Assembly (NCBI GenBank): GCA_946894095.1
Contig: OX335655.1
Span: 15,376,001 to 15,440,000 of the forward strand
Source: Incurvaria masculella
Lineage: Eukaryota; Arthropoda; Insecta; Lepidoptera; Incurvariidae
DNA: 64,000 nt
Direction: 5' to 3'
The notes under the pieces are model-generated. The model had not been told where the DNA came from, made no database searches, and worked only from the letters and a program-made list of their open reading frames with translations. Made by a program: the position numbers and the translations under genes. This document shows positions 10,451 to 20,631 of the stretch, piece by piece (within the stretch, counting starts at the first letter, position 1; every line of letters begins with the position of its first letter).

Positions 10451-10535
10451 CATTGCCGCTTCGACCATCGTTCATTCATTGCGATCAGCCCTACCATCTG
10501 GTAAGATAGTTTTGTAATGGAATGGAAGACAAACC
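10451..10535 (-). mobile_element. SINE B, continuation of the copy split at 2636
   Basis: CATTGCCGCTTCGACCATCG, ATTCATTGCGAT, then CCCTACCATCTGGTAAG: the SINE body resumes exactly where 2490-2636 stops. An internal deletion removes the GGTACCAACC segment. The 5' end decays into P sequence. Confidence 0.75.
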
Positions 10536-10539
10536 TCTA

Positions 10540-11085
10540 AGTCGCCCTTTGGATATGCGCTGGAAGAAATGCAGTGGAGCACTCTCCCGAAATGCATTCG
10601 CCAAGTCAGTTCCCACCCACAAAAACCTTTTGTCGGCGACTATGATACTATTACTTATTCTGTGCTATGATGCGTGCGGGCATGTACTTTCCGACGGGAC
10701 CAACTCATTCGCGGGCACGTAAAACAACGTGTTATTGCGCTCTGGGACCTTCTCTGTTTCAAAGACAAAGGCACGCTCCGTGATGAGGAGGATTAAAAGA
10801 TGTCCACAAAGCAGACAATGCGCCCAGTGTTTGATTTGGTAAGATTTACGAACTTTCTATAACTTAGAAACCAAACACTATTTTACAATGCCAATGGTCA
10901 TCAGACATCTAGTTCGATCAAATAAAGCAGTTTTGAGTGTAATTTTGGATCCCTGACAAGAAATATGCACATGATCTTCTTTACACGTTTGTATGGGGAG
11001 TTGAGCGGGAATGCCCACCTTAAATTGCATTGATAAGTCTCACAGGCACGCTAGATGGCACATCTACTTCCTTTTTGATCTGGCC
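10540..11085 (+). repeat. P-family copy interrupted by a C element
   Basis: Left part 10540-10691 carries GCATTCGCCAAGTCAGTTCC and CACCCACAAAAACC; right part 11024-11085 carries ACAGGCACGCTAGATGGCAC and CTACTTCCTTTTTGATCTG. In another P copy (19.0 kb) these parts occur without the C element between them. A 66-codon frame in the left part is not credible as a gene. Confidence 0.65.
10692..11023 (-). mobile_element. C-family (TTAA) MITE, internally deleted copy
   Basis: Reverse-oriented copy of the ~550-bp C element, with the inner ~200 bp missing. Starts in CGGGACCAACTCATTCGCGG, passes CTCCGTGATGAGGAGGAT and CCAATGGTCATCAGACATCT, and ends GGGAATGCCCACCTTAA (11007-11023), the TTAA-bearing end. 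The opposite terminal repeat is eroded. Confidence 0.8.
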
Positions 11086-11186
11086 CCCTACTACGAATGC
11101 TATCGAGAAGGCGACATCGCTTGTTAAAAATATTGGTTAGTATCGAGAGCGCTTTCGATACCATCCGTCAAACGCATAGTAGGGCT
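11086..11186. repeat. Possible short inverted-repeat element (M)
   Basis: CCCTACTACGAATGCTATCG at the left and, inverted, CATAGTAGGG with TTTCGATACC at the right. Arms are imperfect and there is one copy only, so this is a weak call. Confidence 0.35.
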
Positions 11187-11333
11187 CCTGAAGCCTGAGT
11201 CCGCTAATTGATAACTCCACTTTCGAGCGTTATCGTTATTAGAATCACACGAAATTGAACCAAATGTTGTGTTATCTCATAACGCTAACGCCCGAAAGTG
11301 GAGTTATTTATTAGCGGACTCAGGCTTCTGAGG
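11187..11333. mobile_element. N-family MITE, short palindromic copy
   Basis: ~147 bp with ~45-bp inverted ends: GAAGCCTGAGTCCGCTAATT, GATAACTCCACTTTCG at the left and AATAAATAACTCC.., GCGGACTCAGGCTTC at the right. The same ends bound a longer (~536-bp) relative at 23011-23546. Confidence 0.8.
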
Positions 11334-11657
11334 TTGTAACGAAGACGCCTTTCGCGAACTCGGGTTGATGGCATCTCACAGTCCGCGCCGCATCCGTCAC
11401 GCTTCGTGCCCGCGTTGCAACAGTTACGTTGCGGAGCGGACGAGGCCGAATATCCGCTTACGGCCGTTGTGTTACGTTGCGCGTAGCCGTTCGGCTGTCA
11501 CGCACCGTGCGCGCAGCGCTACGGGTAGCAGCGCCTCTTGCGGTTTCTCTACGTCGACGTCGAGTGATTCTGTGTCAGTGACTCTGATCATTATCAAGTC
11601 GTATTCATTATCTTGTGCTGTTTTTGACCCATATATTAATGCCTATAGAACTTTCTT
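11334..11657. other. CpG-rich stretch, no recognised gene
   Basis: GC- and CpG-rich to about 11580 (CGCCGCATCCGTCACGCTTC, GTCACGCACCGTGCGCGCAG), then AT-rich. A 131-codon open frame beginning at 11365 runs out of this stretch into the A element, so its C-terminal half is repeat DNA. It shows no domain. Could be a regulatory island or an older GC-rich repeat. Confidence 0.35.
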
Positions 11658-11942
11658 GGTTTTTAGGGTTCCGTACCCAAAGGGTGAAAACGGATCCCTA
11701 TTACTAAGCCTCCGCTGTCCGTCCGTCACAGGGCTGTATCTCATAAACCGTAATAGGTAGGCAGCTGAATTTTCACAGAGTGTGTATTTATTTTGCCGCT
11801 ATAACAACAAATAGGCAAAATAAAAAAAATATAAAAATTAAAGGGGGGCCCCATACAAAAAACGTGATTTTTTTGTGTCAAATCTTGTACGATGGAACGG
11901 AACCCTTCGTGTGAGAGTCCGACTCGCGCTTGGCCGGTTTTT
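11658..11942 (+). mobile_element. A element, copy with a short GTCY tract
   Basis: TTTTTAGGGTTCCGTACCCA to CTTGGCCGGTTTTT. The GTCY tract is reduced to CCGTCCGTC. The subterminal palindrome reads GAGAGTCCGACTCGCG, so it has decayed. T-runs flank both ends, as in the other A copies. Confidence 0.9.
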
Positions 11943-12404
11943 ACCTTTTCAGCTTTACGTTTGCTCTTTTTTGAGCGCGTCGTTTGGTGTTTGTCGGTGA
12001 CATGCATTTGATTCCGAATTGTTCTCCTATTAACGGTTAAAAATCCAATATAGGCACACTTATGTAGTTGTCACTTTCATGTAGGTTTCAATGGTAACCG
12101 CCATGTTTCGTATGTATGGTTTGTTTTAGACTATACATTAAAATGTCCTCAGAGTTCTGACCATATGTATACTATACATATCTGACTTAGGGCCGAGAGC
12201 GTGAAAGGACGTAAAATCCACGTCAAAATATAATCAACATATCGGCTTAGTCAAATTTATTAGTTTAATTAAAAGTGACGTGATTTTTAATTCATTAACG
12301 TCGACGTATTTTCCTGTAATCGAGCACCATCGGTACATATGCAATAATTCGGGTAGGTATATTCCATCTTCATCTAATTCACGGCTAACTAATATATTAA
12401 CAGC
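11943..12404. other. No recognised feature
   Basis: AT-rich; a few CGTCAAAATATAATC/TAAAAGTGACGTG stretches but no repeat partner or coding sequence recognised. Confidence 0.4.
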
Positions 12405-12650
12405 TAACTAACAGCTAATACTAACAAAAATTAGTACTTTGTTACGTCACTTTGACACATTTTGTATGGAGAAAATCTCAAAGTAATGCCAATTGACGTC
12501 ACAAAGTACTACTTTTCTTTAGTAGATAATAGGCGCAACTAGAACTAACACTTACCGAAAATAATACTAACTAGTGTCAAAAGTGAAATTTCGTTCATAC
12601 AAAATATGTCAAGAAAGTGCTACTTTGTGTTAGTTTTATTTTCGATTACG
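12405..12650. mobile_element. H-family MITE, two degenerate tandem copies
   Basis: 12405-12530 has AGTACTTTGTTACGTCACTT, TTTTGTATGGAGAAAATCTC and CACAAAGTACTACTTTTC; 12540-12650 repeats the unit in the opposite sense (AATTTCGTTCATACAAAAT, GCTACTTTGTGTTAG). Both resemble the centre and ends of the H copy at 10-187. Confidence 0.65.
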
Positions 12651-12651
12651 T

Positions 12652-12790
12652 CTTAAGTCTCTGTGACTGAGTTGATCAACGTTCAAACACGCCACTTTTA
12701 GTAAAGTGCATCAGCATCTATTAAAAGTGACACGTTTAATCCTTCGCTGACGTTGATTTTAATTTCGTGTCTTTTCGTGCACTCGGTGTG
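12652..12790 (+). mobile_element. G-family MITE, degenerate copy
   Basis: GACTGAGTTGATCAACGTTC, AAACACGCCACTTTTAGT, AAAAGTGACACGTTTAATC, GCTGACGTTGATTTTAAT and TTTTCGTGCACTCGG follow the order of the complete G copies (36.4, 47.2, 51.7, 56.6 kb), with an internal substitution. Confidence 0.75.
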
Positions 12791-13325
12791 TTTGCTTGAA
12801 AACTCAGCGCTCATGTGTCCAAGACGTAATGCTCCGCGGCAAATGCTAGTCTTCAACATTAAAGGGTAATTCTGTACTGCAGAGGGCCGCCGTTAATAGC
12901 ATCAGCATCTAAGGACTGGATCCATAAAATTACCAGCAATTTCGGCGTAAAACTACAAAATTGTTTTCGGTTCGGGCATTAAAACAGTATCGCGCGGTCG
13001 GTTACCGTTTAATAAACATCGCCTTTTTCGCCTCTTTCGTCTAAGCGCTAATCGGGCTGGCTGCAGGCGGTGAGGCTTGGATACGATTCCCGGAGATTAT
13101 TGTTTTCTTTATTATTTATTTTTGTAAAGATATAGTGAATAGGACGGAAGGGAGAAGAGATAGACTGAGATGGAAAGATTGAACGGCGCAAAAGTACTTA
13201 GTGAACAGAGGAGTTGGAATTCTGCGTCACTATCGTAATTTCGCCATCTATATATTTGACAACTCTTCTTGCACCACCTATTTCTTGAGACATACATTTT
13301 TTACGTTTATATGTTCGTTAACTCT
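12791..13325. other. No recognised feature
   Basis: Mixed composition, with a CpG-rich part at 12965-13075. No coding or repeat assignment. Confidence 0.4.
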
Positions 13326-13625
13326 AAAAACCGGCCAAGTGCGAGTCGGGCTCGCACATGAAGGGTTCCGCACCATCTTACAAAATCAAACAAAAATCTT
13401 TTTTTTTCAATCTTTTTTCCTTTAATTTTAATTATTTTTTTATTTTACCTATTTGTTGTTCTGGCGGCAAAATAAATACACACTCTGTGAAAATTTCAGC
13501 TGCCTCTACCTATTACGTCTCCTGAGATACAGCCCTGTGACAGACGGACGGACGGACGGACGGACAGACAGCGGAGGCTTAGTAATAGGGTTCCGTTTCA
13601 CCCTTTGGGTACGGAACCCTGAAAA
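13326..13625 (-). mobile_element. A element, reverse orientation
   Basis: AAAAACCGGCCAAGTGCGAG at the left and GGGTACGGAACCCTGAAAA at the right, with a (GGAC)n tract at 13545-13570. Two frames of 74-84 codons cross it but are repeat-derived. Confidence 0.92.
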
Positions 13626-14474
13626 GTATCTTGACGGTAACTTCGCGCATGGGTTTCGGAGCCCCAAAGAAAGCCCAAAAGCCCTTGGCTGCGGCGGTCT
13701 TAGGTGAGGAGCGGGCATACGCAACGTGCCGTGCTTTACTTAAGTATTTTTATAATGGATAAATTTTACAATCATCTTACTTGGCCTTTCATCATGCATA
13801 GTAAAAAGACTAATCAAATACGACGTCGGTCTTTCTATAGGCTTATAGCTCGATAACCATGAATAGCTGCATTATTCCTATCGGTTTAGGTATAGGCTTG
13901 CAGTCACTCTCACCGGAATCAAATCGGAAAAAGTACGAGTCCGCTTATAAGTCGAGAACCACTGACTTGTTTTAACAGGGTTTGCATTGACATACCTGGA
14001 ATAATCAAGGTTAATAATTATCTAATTACCTAAAGAGTACCTGAGGCAGCGTATTAGCCTAACCATCCAACGTGGAAACGCTTCCAGTGTTCTCGGTACT
14101 ATGGCCGCATCGTCTTTCCTAGAGGAGGATACAATATAGTTTTTCAATTTTGAAATATTAGATTTTAGTGTGTTTCCATTTATTTAATGTTAATGTTAGA
14201 TTTTATTTTGTATCATTATTTAAATTTGTATTATTACTAGAATTATGAATTAATTAACTAGTACTTAGTCGTCTATGTTTTTAAATATTAAACAAAGTGT
14301 TTTATTCACTGGAATATAAAATTTCTACTTATTATAATTATAACATTTATTGACCGCGAAAAGACCAAGATCGATCCACGGGTACGGCTTTACATTAGGC
14401 GTCAAATTTCATTTACATTTACCTGGAACGCCTTACTCTTCATAACATAAAGCTATCTAACCAAGTCCTGGGTG
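13626..14474. other. No recognised gene; AT-rich
   Basis: Begins with a GC-richer patch, then AT-rich DNA. CTAGAGGAGGATACAATATAG followed by T/A-rich sequence at 14120-14330 has the look of a retrotransposon 3' untranslated region, but no tail or partner confirms it. Confidence 0.35.
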
Positions 14475-14842
14475 TTAAGAACGGCCCGTAAGCTATGCTC
14501 CCCACACAAACGTAGTTTACTAATCATTTGTAAACCGCTATTCCAATTAAATTTATATTTAATATCTAATATCAGGTAACAAATATCTGTGTCTGCATGC
14601 TTTTGTTTTTTTGAAAAATCCAAACCGACTGAAATGAAAGCAAAAAGAAAATCTTCATACGAATTTTGTTTTCTCTGTGGTTTGACCCAGAATACATTTA
14701 CCGAAAAAACAAAGACATGCAGACACAGATATTTGTAGCCTAATATTAGATTCCAAATATCAACTAAGTTGGAACAGTAGTTTTCAAATTATTAGTAAAC
14801 TACGTTTGTATGGGAGGCGAAATTTTCAGGTGCTTACGGCAG
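14475..14842. mobile_element. I-family MITE, copy 1
   Basis: ~365 bp with long inverted arms: TTAAGAACGGCCCGTAAGC, ACAAACGTAGTTTACTAATC at the left; ATTAGTAAACTACGTTTGTA and GTGCTTACGGC at the right. Inner arms CAAATATCTGTGTCTGCATG and CATGCAGACACAGATATTTG also pair. The left end carries TTAA; the right end has lost it. A second copy lies at 37007-37794. Confidence 0.85.
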
Positions 14843-14923
14843 AAAAAATGAGAGTCAGAAAAAAAAACAAAACACGCAATCTGTAACATGAACCGCCGCC
14901 GGTGCCGAGCCGACAATCCAGGG

Positions 14924-15086
14924 GCGTTACTATGGTACATAACCTCGCCAGGTGAACAGACAAGTGTGTGATTAAATCTGACGTTTAGTTGCCTTTCGCA
15001 CCATGCTGTCAGGCGACGTGTTATTCGGCTAAGTGAGCTGGCATTTTCCAGTTAGCTTGGAGCGCCGCCGTTCACCCGGCGAGTGC
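14924..15086. repeat. O repeat, copy 1
   Basis: ACTATGGTACATAACCTCGC, GTGATTAAATCTGACGTTTA and GTTGCCTTTCGCACC match O copy 2 (55312-55406: ATGGTAAATTAACTCGCC, GTGATTAAAAGTGACGTTTA). CTCGCCAGGTGAAC near the left is mirrored by GTTCACCCGGCGAG at 15069-15082, suggesting an inverted-repeat element. Confidence 0.55.
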
Positions 15087-15310
15087 GGACGGCAGCCGTG
15101 AAGATACCCGCGCGTCGGAGGCAAGCGGGTGATTAAATCCGGCGGCAGTAAGCTCTGGGCGGGGCGCCGCCCCTCGGCTCGGAGCTCGCTAATCAGCCCC
15201 GGGCGCTCTGCCCCAATTACGTGCGGCACCCTCCGCCTCCGCCCGCCTCCAGCGCCTCCGGACCGCATTCCGACACTAATTAGTTTCGTCCCGGCACAGG
15301 TGCTTTATGT
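15087..15310. other. CpG-rich island without recognised repeat
   Basis: GGCGGCAGTAAGCTCTGGGC, GCCGCCCCTCGGCTCGGAGC, CCTCCGCCTCCGCCCGCC. Open on both strands for ~80 codons only because stops are scarce at this GC content. TAATTACGTG and CTAATTAGTTTCG are homeodomain-type sites. Enhancer, promoter or old repeat are all possible. Confidence 0.35.
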
Positions 15311-15496
15311 GCCGACGATGCAAATTGGCTTAAAACAATGCAACCCACCAAGAAGAGCTCTGCAAATCTGAATAGCTTAAAGACAGTATGCCGCACCGCA
15401 GCCTATTAGTTAACGCCACAGAATAGAAGATGAAGGAGAAATGTCATGTAGTTGTCACTCGCGACACCACATCTATGACGTTTGGACGTTCATGGG

Positions 15497-15895
15497 TAGG
15501 GTTGCCATCCGTCCGGGTATCCCCGGATTCGTCCTAGTTTAGAGGGCATCCGGGGAGCGTCCGGGCGGGGCTTCATTTGTAGTCCGGGTTTACAAATTTA
15601 AAGTTTTTACGATAATTATCTAACTGATTTGTAAAACAATTTGTAACATACTGTAATAATATTCTGTTTTATTAGGTAAGTACATTTAAAATTATGATAA
15701 CAGATCACTCAATTTAATTTCAAGATCTGAAAACAAATAAAAAGGTGATTAATGATATTTTGAACTTTTTTTTATTACACTGACAGTTTAAAAAAACCTG
15801 TTGATATGTCCGGGTTCTGGGCTCTAAAATACGGGGTTTTCACGCGTATTTTCACGTCTTGTCCTAGTTGCCAAATTTTAGAGATGGCAACCCTA
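15497..15895. mobile_element. R element (terminal TAGGGTTGCCAT)
   Basis: ~400 bp ending TAGGGTTGCCATCCGTCCGG at the left and TTAGAGATGGCAACCCTA at the right. Subterminal CCCCGGATTCGTCCTAGTTT at the left and TTGTCCTAGTTGCCAAATTT at the right. The interior is AT-rich and non-coding. A 122-codon frame starting at 15806 overlaps its right end and the SINE beyond, so it is not a gene. Confidence 0.75.
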
Positions 15896-15940
15896 ATCGT
15901 GGGTGATCATGGTGTGATCACAGTTAGTACATTTCACTTA

Positions 15941-16105
15941 TATGGGAATGGACATGGATGGCTAATAACACACTTTCATGATATTACCCCAAGAAACCTC
16001 ATGGGGACAAGGTGTAATGCCAGGACCTTCCTTTTATTATACAGCTATATTGACCTGAATGGAAAACGTGGACAATTTGCATTGCCGCTTGGACCATCAT
16101 GGCCA
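15941..16105 (-). mobile_element. SINE B, 5'-truncated copy
   Basis: GGACATGGATGGCTAATAAC, GTAATGCCAGGACCTTCC, TGAATGGAAAACGTGGAC and CATTGCCGCTTGGACCATC. The head is missing and there is no clear T-run. Confidence 0.8.
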
Positions 16106-16301
16106 AAAACCATTAGACTACGTTTCCACCTTGAAATGCTAGAATGCACGCTAGAATTTCCGAATCCTGGATAAGTGAGGGGCAGATTCTTCTTTAAGAA
16201 CCTCGGGATTCTACTTGTTTTAATTCTGTGGCCTTTCCTCGTTTTTCCACGTAGTGAAACCCCTCGGCTCATCTATGCAAACAGCAGCAAACATGGTTGA
16301 G

Positions 16302-16532
16302 CAGGTCTATTCCTGGCATTCAGTAATCAGGAATCAGGAATCTTGAGTCTAGAAAACCGCTTTTGTAGCGGTTCTCGAAGCGATTTTCTTAACGAAAATA
16401 TTCCGGAGCATAGTTTTTTTTAATCAATCGAGGTTTTCCGTAGAAAAACTCGCTTTGAAAATCGCTATAAAAGCGGTTTTCTAGACTCAGGATTCCTGAT
16501 TCCTGATAAGTGAATGCCAGGAATATACCTGC
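16302..16532. mobile_element. S-family MITE with >60-bp inverted arms
   Basis: Left arm: CAGGTCTATTCCTGGCATTC, CAGGAATCAGGAATC, AGTCTAGAAAACCGCTTTTG. Right arm is its complement: AAAGCGGTTTTCTAGACTC, GATTCCTGATTCCTG, GAATGCCAGGAATATACCTG. The arms are ~90% identical by eye, so a strong foldback would form. Weaker related motifs occur at 38930-39060. Confidence 0.85.
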
Positions 16533-18456
16533 AGGTTGCATCCGGAGATGTTTTGTGCAGTTTCGAATACCCTTCGCTGTTTATTTTATGGTGCTTCCAA
16601 TGACCAACCGTGAGGTTATAGCAAAGGGAGACGCAATTGCCACTGAACGCCCAAAAGCGTCCAGAGACATAGGTCTTCCATAGGTCTTGGAGCTTAGAAG
16701 CTTAGAAGCTCCGCTCGGATTAATGCTTGCGAGTTTAGTAGGCCGTTCGTGTGGATTTCCAAAATTAAATAATACCGTCGTGAACGATTTTGATGCAATT
16801 TATCAACCGCTGCTTAGTTGAGATGGGAAGGTTAATCACGCCACGGTTTGAACCATTGAATTGAATAAAAGATATTTCGAATCGATATTGAAAATCGTGT
16901 TTTCCATCCAGCTAAATTTAGCCGCGCAGCATGGCAATATCATGTGGCATGTTCTGTGTTAGGATAATATAACGACTGGGGTGGAAAATATGGAAAAAAA
17001 TCCGATAATCGAATTTAGCTGTTAAATTTCGTATCTCATTTGAGAGCCTGGTGAATTAAATAGCAGCGGTTTGATGCGGTCTGAAAAAAGACAAACATTT
17101 GTTTGGTATTCAGGCGCCGGCCACACAGCACGAACAATAGCCGTACGTCGAAGGCTTGTAATTAAATGGCCGGATTGACTCCTCCAAGACGGGATCATTA
17201 TAGTACGTGCCTTGGAACATGGGGAGGGGCTGGGGACTATGAACTCTTAGCGTAAATTTGTTTAACAACAACGCTAAAATCCACATTAAGAATTGGGTTG
17301 GGCAGAGCAATTTGGCCTTTGTCTGCGCGATTAAAGGCCACATACATTGAATCTATCAAAAATCTAAATATTCGTAGATTTTTAGGCGAATGGTACTTTT
17401 AAAAACATTATCAAGAAGTGGTGATTTCTTTAAACATGAAAATGTGTTTGTTCTATGTCAGTTTGTTTATTTGACATTTAATTTTGTGTGCATAAAAACT
17501 GCAAATCGTCCATGATTTGATTTCGTCTCCATACGCGACTCTCTTGGTTATTGAGAATATTTTATTTCTGCAAATGATCAAGTATGTATGTATGTATGTA
17601 CTACCTACATATCTCAAAAATTATCTGATTGCTTTGAAACGAAGCAAACCCTGTGTCATTCTATTTTACGACTAACCCATTTATTTACATTCCTATACCA
17701 CGGAGAGCAGTTCTAGATTATGCATGTCATGTGTTTCTTTTTAAAGTATGCGCAGTAAGTTTATCGGATAAGCTATGCAAAATTGAAATTTTACGTTGCA
17801 TTGCATTGTCGACTAAACTGAAGCTTTGAAGAAGAATTCAGAAAGGTACGTTAAGATAGTTTGGAAATTTGGAGCGAATGAATCATGACAGAATGACAAA
17901 ACGGATTTACAAATTGAAAGTGTGGAGTGTTCCATGACCAGATTTTGCCTCCAGGACTCCTAGAGATATCTGTAGAAGAAGCGAAATAAATATGCTGTGA
18001 TCGCAATCGTATGATCATCTCAAATGTGTTTAAAATAATTAGAGTGTGCATGTATTGTAGAGCGATCTTAATGTCAAAGCTTTTGAATCCGACAAATTTC
18101 GCTTTTGTTTCTGCACACGGTCTTCGAGATTCTGACTGATCGATACAGTAGATTCGAATATTGCCCACCGTAAACCCTAACGTAGCCAAAAGAATAAAAT
18201 GGACGATCGGTCAAACATACTCCTGGCGAAGGTTCATGGAACCCATCTTAACTCTGTTGGTGGCGAGTCTTCAACAAAAAAAAGACAGAGTGTCATCGGC
18301 TTTGGCGAAAGCGGTGTATGGAGGGCGTTGCAGTACGGTGCGTGTGGCCCGGATAATGTATGCAGGCGGTGTGGTCCCGCGAGGCCCGGCGGGACACTCC
18401 GCGCGTGGGAAGGACACGGGACCATTGTCACCGGATACTTGGCGAGCGCCGATCGT
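16533..18456. other. No recognised gene or repeat
   Basis: About 1.9 kb of mostly single-copy-looking sequence. A (GTAT)n microsatellite lies at 17582-17601. Short frames at 17110-17343 and 17851-18189 (minus) lack domains. From 18190 the GC content rises toward the P copy. Confidence 0.4.
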
Positions 18457-19070
18457 TGAAGAAAGGGCAGGAGAAGTGGCGTGCGGTCGATATCGCGACT
18501 CCGCCAAATGGCCAAAGTGACCATATAATTGTATGGGAATCCGGAGACGCTTCGTATGCCACACAGTCGAAAAACCGGCCAAGAGCGAGTCGAACCCGTA
18601 CACGAAGTGTTCCGTACCATCGCACAAGATTTAACACGAAAAAATCACGGTTTTTGTATGGGGTTGAATACCTTTACCATACCTTTGAAGTTTATAATTT
18701 TTTTTGCGGCAAAATAAACACACACTCTGTAAAAATTTCAGCTACCTGTCTATTACAGTTTTGGAGATGCAGCCCTGTGACAGACGGACGGACGGACGGA
18801 CAACGGACGGACGGACGGACAGCAGAGGTTTACTAATCGGGTTCCATTTTCACCCTTTGGGTACGGAACCCTATAAATGGGCACCGCACGCGAATGTGCT
18901 CTAAAATGCGTTCATCCAGTCAGTTTCCAATCACACAAGTCCTCCAATTCTCCGACTAGCTTTGGATGTGGCGTGCACGTTTAAGTTGGGTTGGTAGTTT
19001 TTGATAATTGGAGACAGCAGGTCTCATAGATGCGCGCTAGATGGCATATCTCCTTCCTTTTTGATCTGAG
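18457..19070 (+). repeat. P-family copy interrupted by an A element
   Basis: 18457-18569: AAAGGGCAGGAGAAGTGGCG, CCATATAATTGTATGGGAAT, ACACAGTCGAAA. 18877-19070: CACGCGAATGTGCTCTAAAA, TTGGGTTGGTAGTTTTTGAT, GCGCGCTAGATGGCATATCT. The segment TTGGTAGTTTTTGATAATTG (18991-19010) is the empty version of the site where the P copy at 26.1 kb received an A element. Confidence 0.7.
18570..18876 (-). mobile_element. A element nested in P
   Basis: AAAAACCGGCCAAGAGCGAG to GGGTACGGAACCCTATA, with two GGAC/GGACG tracts at 18782-18821. Flanking P sequence resumes on both sides, giving P carrying A. Overlapping frames of up to 158 codons are A/P-derived and rejected. Confidence 0.9.
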
Positions 19071-19353
19071 CGCGGTTCGGTCACGATATGTTCCGATTGG
19101 TTAGCCGGAGCAAGCTAGGAGGAATCCATTCCAGAGATCATTGGTTCGTTCCTAACCTCATTGCTGCATAACTGCATTTCGTCGCGAGTGCAAATTGTAG
19201 GACTATTCTTGGAAATCCGTGCTCAGGAATGTTTTTTTTATGGTTGCCTGGCAATACATTATACGGGGTGTTGCAACGGCCAACATATGCATTTCGGAAC
19301 CGTAATCTTCATGTTTTTCCAATAAGACATGTTTCTTTCCCTAAAGACGCGAT
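19071..19353. other. No recognised feature
   Basis: No coding or repeat assignment; short stretch between P and a SINE fragment. Confidence 0.35.
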
Positions 19354-19470
19354 GTTGTAACCGTACATAAGGAAAGTCTTGGCATGGGACCTAGATCCCA
19401 CATGACGTGTCAGGCTAATGTCACGACAGTAGGTGTTATCTTAGCCATCCATGTCCAATTACATAGAACG
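19354..19470 (+). mobile_element. SINE B, 3' fragment
   Basis: AAGGAAAGTCTTGGCATGGG, CCACATGACGTGTCAGGCTA and TTAGCCATCCATGTCCAATT. Diverged, body and tail only. It belongs to the CATGGGAACTAGG-type body subfamily. Confidence 0.7.
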
Positions 19471-19581
19471 TTCCCACGTTCTTACGGTACATTCGATTAT
19501 TTTTACACTAAATGAATGAATGACTTTGTATGGAAAGTCTATCATTTTATTTGAAGGATATTCAGCATTAAGAAATTAGAC

Positions 19582-19851
19582 TTTTTTAGGGTTCCGTACC
19601 CAAACGGGCGCCAACGGAACCCTAACTAAGCTTCCGCTGTCTCTCTGTATCTCATGAACCGTTACAGGTAGAAAGCTGATTTTTTTACAGCTTATGTGTT
19701 TATTTTGCCGCTATAACAACAAATTATAAAATAAAATTATAAAAGTTAAAGATGGGCCCCATACAAACAACGTGTTTCTTTTGTGGTAAATGTTGTACGA
19801 TGGTACGGAACCCTTCATGTGCGAGTCCGACTCGCACTTGGCCGGCTTTTT
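19582..19851 (+). mobile_element. A element, GTCY tract lost
   Basis: TTTTTAGGGTTCCGTACCCA to CTTGGCCGGCTTTTT. The microsatellite is down to CCGCTGTCTCTCTG, so this is an A copy without the hitchhiking repeat. Confidence 0.9.
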
Positions 19852-19959
19852 GTTTATTTCAATCTCAATAATAATATCCCATATTGCATGTAGTGGCTGT
19901 TGCAACACCTGTCGAAATTCATAGTCGTGCTTATGTCGAAAGTAAAATAAATGGTTGGG

Positions 19960-20270
19960 CCGCCTATAGTGAATTATCCTCCATATTGGTTCGTATTCGT
20001 CGACGCGCCGCGCAGGTCCCGCGGGCCGGGGCGGTGTGCGGTGCGGCGCGGGTGCGGGGTGCGGTGCGGGGAGGCACCGCCCGCGGCATACCTCGCGGTG
20101 CTCGCGGCGGCGGCGGCGGCGCGGCGGTCGCGGCGCCCGCGCACCACATTAGCATAAAGTTTTTGTATCTTTCGCCGCTGCCCGCGTCTCTGCGGCGGGT
20201 GCGGCGGCGGCGGCGGGCCCTCTCGTGTAATTATGCGATGCGTATTTTAATTGGCTCGATTCAATCTTGA
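19960..20270. other. Strongly GC-rich island
   Basis: Very CpG-rich (GGCGGCGGCGGCGGCGCGGC around 20104), between AT-rich flanks. Open on both strands for 63-128 codons as low-complexity Arg/Ala/Gly/Pro, the expected by-product of composition. ACATTAGCATAAAG at 20147 is echoed by ACATTAGCATAGTA at 21938 in the next island. Candidate regulatory island or 5' exon; no gene is called. Confidence 0.4.
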
Positions 20271-20343
20271 ACAGCCTTACCGGCTTAGAATGCAGTTGTG
20301 ATCCGAGATTCGGAAACGGAATCGACACTGTTGAGTAACGCCA

Positions 20344-20631
20344 ATAGGCTTGTAGCCTAGTGGCGCGGGGACTAGACTAGCATGCTAGAGGTCTGGGTTC
20401 AAATCCTCGGCCCGTTCATGCACCGCTTTCTTTCTCATTCTGAGTTGGTAAGGGCATTTCGTGAAGTATGCGAGTTGCTCCATGGTTCGGAATCCATGTA
20501 AAATTGTAGGTGTCCTTCCCCTACTAGGTGGTAGGGTTTAAGCCCGACCTGGTTGGTACCATCGCATTGAATTAAAAGATGTTCGAAGCGGCAACGAACA
20601 ATTGTCCGTGTTTTCCATCCAGTTCAATGTA
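20344..20631 (+). mobile_element. SINE B, 5' part, split by an insertion
   Basis: tRNA-like head: box A TGTAGCCTAGTGG (20349-20361), box B GGGTTCAAATCC; then GCTCCATGGTTCGGAATCCA, CTACTAGGTGGTAGGGTTTA, TTTTCCATCCAGTTCAATGTA. The copy stops at 20631 and resumes near 21322. Confidence 0.88.

Noticed and set aside
18161..18836. Cluster of overlapping frames of 86-158 codons on both strands
   Set aside because: They run across the P repeat and the A element, and the parts inside A recur wherever A occurs. Repeat-derived.
19884..20270. 128-codon Arg/Ala-rich frame in the GC island
   Set aside because: Low complexity on both strands; stop codons are rare at this GC content.
20349..20405. tRNA gene at the SINE heads (also 26.2, 37.0, 41.8, 49.8 and 54.8 kb)
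   Set aside because: A and B boxes are present but acceptor stems do not close and each is followed by the same SINE body.
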